Shown here: positions 40,419 through 41,067 of the stretch, one piece after another
How positions within the stretch are numbered: the first letter of the stretch is position 1
Layout: every line of letters begins with the position of its first letter
Translations under genes and position numbers: made by a program
Origin: an uncultured Actinomycetes bacterium
GTDB taxonomy: Bacteria > Actinomycetota > Actinomycetes > Nanopelagicales > Nanopelagicaceae
DNA: 41,067 bases
Direction: 5' to 3'
Assembly (NCBI GenBank): GCA_903898555.1
Contig: CAIUFY010000065.1
Coordinates: forward strand, 1 to 41,067
Notes under the pieces: model-generated
Told to the model about the DNA's origin: nothing
The model's database searches: none
The model's input: the letters and a program-made list of their open reading frames with translations, nothing else

Positions 40419-41067
40419 TGCTGACCGCACCTCAATTATCGTATTCACTTCTAGCACCAATCCTTATTGTCTTAGGAGGAGCGCTCCTAGGAGTGCTTGT
40501 AGAAGCTGTAGTTAAGAAGAGTTCACGTGCCTCAATTCAAACAGCAATAGCAATTGGAACCCTTGTTCTGTCTTTTGCTTATCTGTTTAGAATCCATGGA
40601 CAGAGTTCAAAGACTGCTGCTGTTAACTCAGTCGCCATTGATGGAGCCGGAATTTTCATTCAAGGCACAATCTTGATCCTCTCGCTAATCGCCGTTCTGT
40701 ACATCGCAGACACTGATAATTTTGCTGCACAAGCTTCTGCAATTCCAGGATCAGAAGAAGAGAGAGCTGCGGTCATTGCAGGAAAGCAACAAACTGAAGT
40801 CTTCCCACTGACTCTTTTTGCAGTAAGTGGAATGCTTCTATTTCCTATTGCTACCGACCTCATCACCTTATTCGTAGCACTTGAAGTCTTGTCTTTGCCT
40901 TTGTACCTAATGGCTGGATTATCACGCCGTCGCCGCTTACTCTCTCAAGAAGCGGCCCTCAAGTACTTTCTCCTCGGCGCATTTTCCTCAGCCTTCTTCC
41001 TTTTCGGAGCAGCATTCCTTTACGGATATTCAGGAAGTATTACCCTCGATGGCATTGCAACTGCAAT
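40418..41067 (+). CDS. nuoN: NADH-quinone oxidoreductase subunit N (3' truncated by window)
   Basis: Open to the window edge: [31 protein letters not shown]...LFVALEVLSLPLYLMAGLSRRRRLLSQEAALKYFLLGAFSSAFFLFGAAFLYG. Confidence 0.95.
   Translation, partial: MLTAPQLSYSLLAPILIVLGGALLGVLVEAVVKKSSRASIQTAIAIGTLVLSFAYLFRIHGQSSKTAAVNSVAIDGAGIFIQGTILILSLIAVLYIADTDNFAAQASAIPGSEEERAAVIAGKQQTEVFPLTLFAVSGMLLFPIATDLITLFVALEVLSLPLYLMAGLSRRRRLLSQEAALKYFLLGAFSSAFFLFGAAFLYGYSGSITLDGIATA

Noticed and set aside
1-41067. Search for mobile elements, CRISPR, tRNA/rRNA and defence genes
   Set aside because: No transposase or integrase-like ORFs, no regularly spaced direct repeats and no tRNA-like segments noticed by eye; all long ORFs are accounted for by housekeeping-type genes.

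Overview
This is a compact stretch of low-GC, actinobacterial-type chromosome. I recognise most proteins from their translated motifs. From left to right: clpC 3' end; mutY; radA; a Cys-rich conserved protein; proC; a secreted protein; a secreted HEXXH metalloprotease; a glutaredoxin-like protein; an XPB-type helicase, an M20 peptidase and a helicase-associated protein; a HAD-IB hydrolase; a histidine phosphatase; a System II cytochrome c biogenesis set (tlpA/resA, ccdA, resB, ccsA/ccsB); a PLDc_N membrane protein; menaquinone genes (menA, menE, menB, menC, menD, menF, menG) with bioY; then a nuoA-N complex I operon, with nuoN cut by the window end. I found no mobile element, CRISPR array, rRNA or tRNA, and no obvious defence system. 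The most interesting signals are in the non-coding layer. Thirteen of about fifteen transcription-unit heads carry TANNNT 6-9 nt before the start codon, which suggests leaderless transcription. At least two of these are overlapping bidirectional promoters: a palindromic TAGGCTA between menE and menB, and a TATA-centred pair between the metalloprotease and glutaredoxin genes. A near-perfect 33-nt hairpin lies inside the mutY 3' coding end and may be a two-way terminator for the convergent clpC/mutY pair. A 24-codon ORF with its own -10-like motif ends in an ATGA overlap with nuoA. All functional calls are by eye; nothing was searched or computed.
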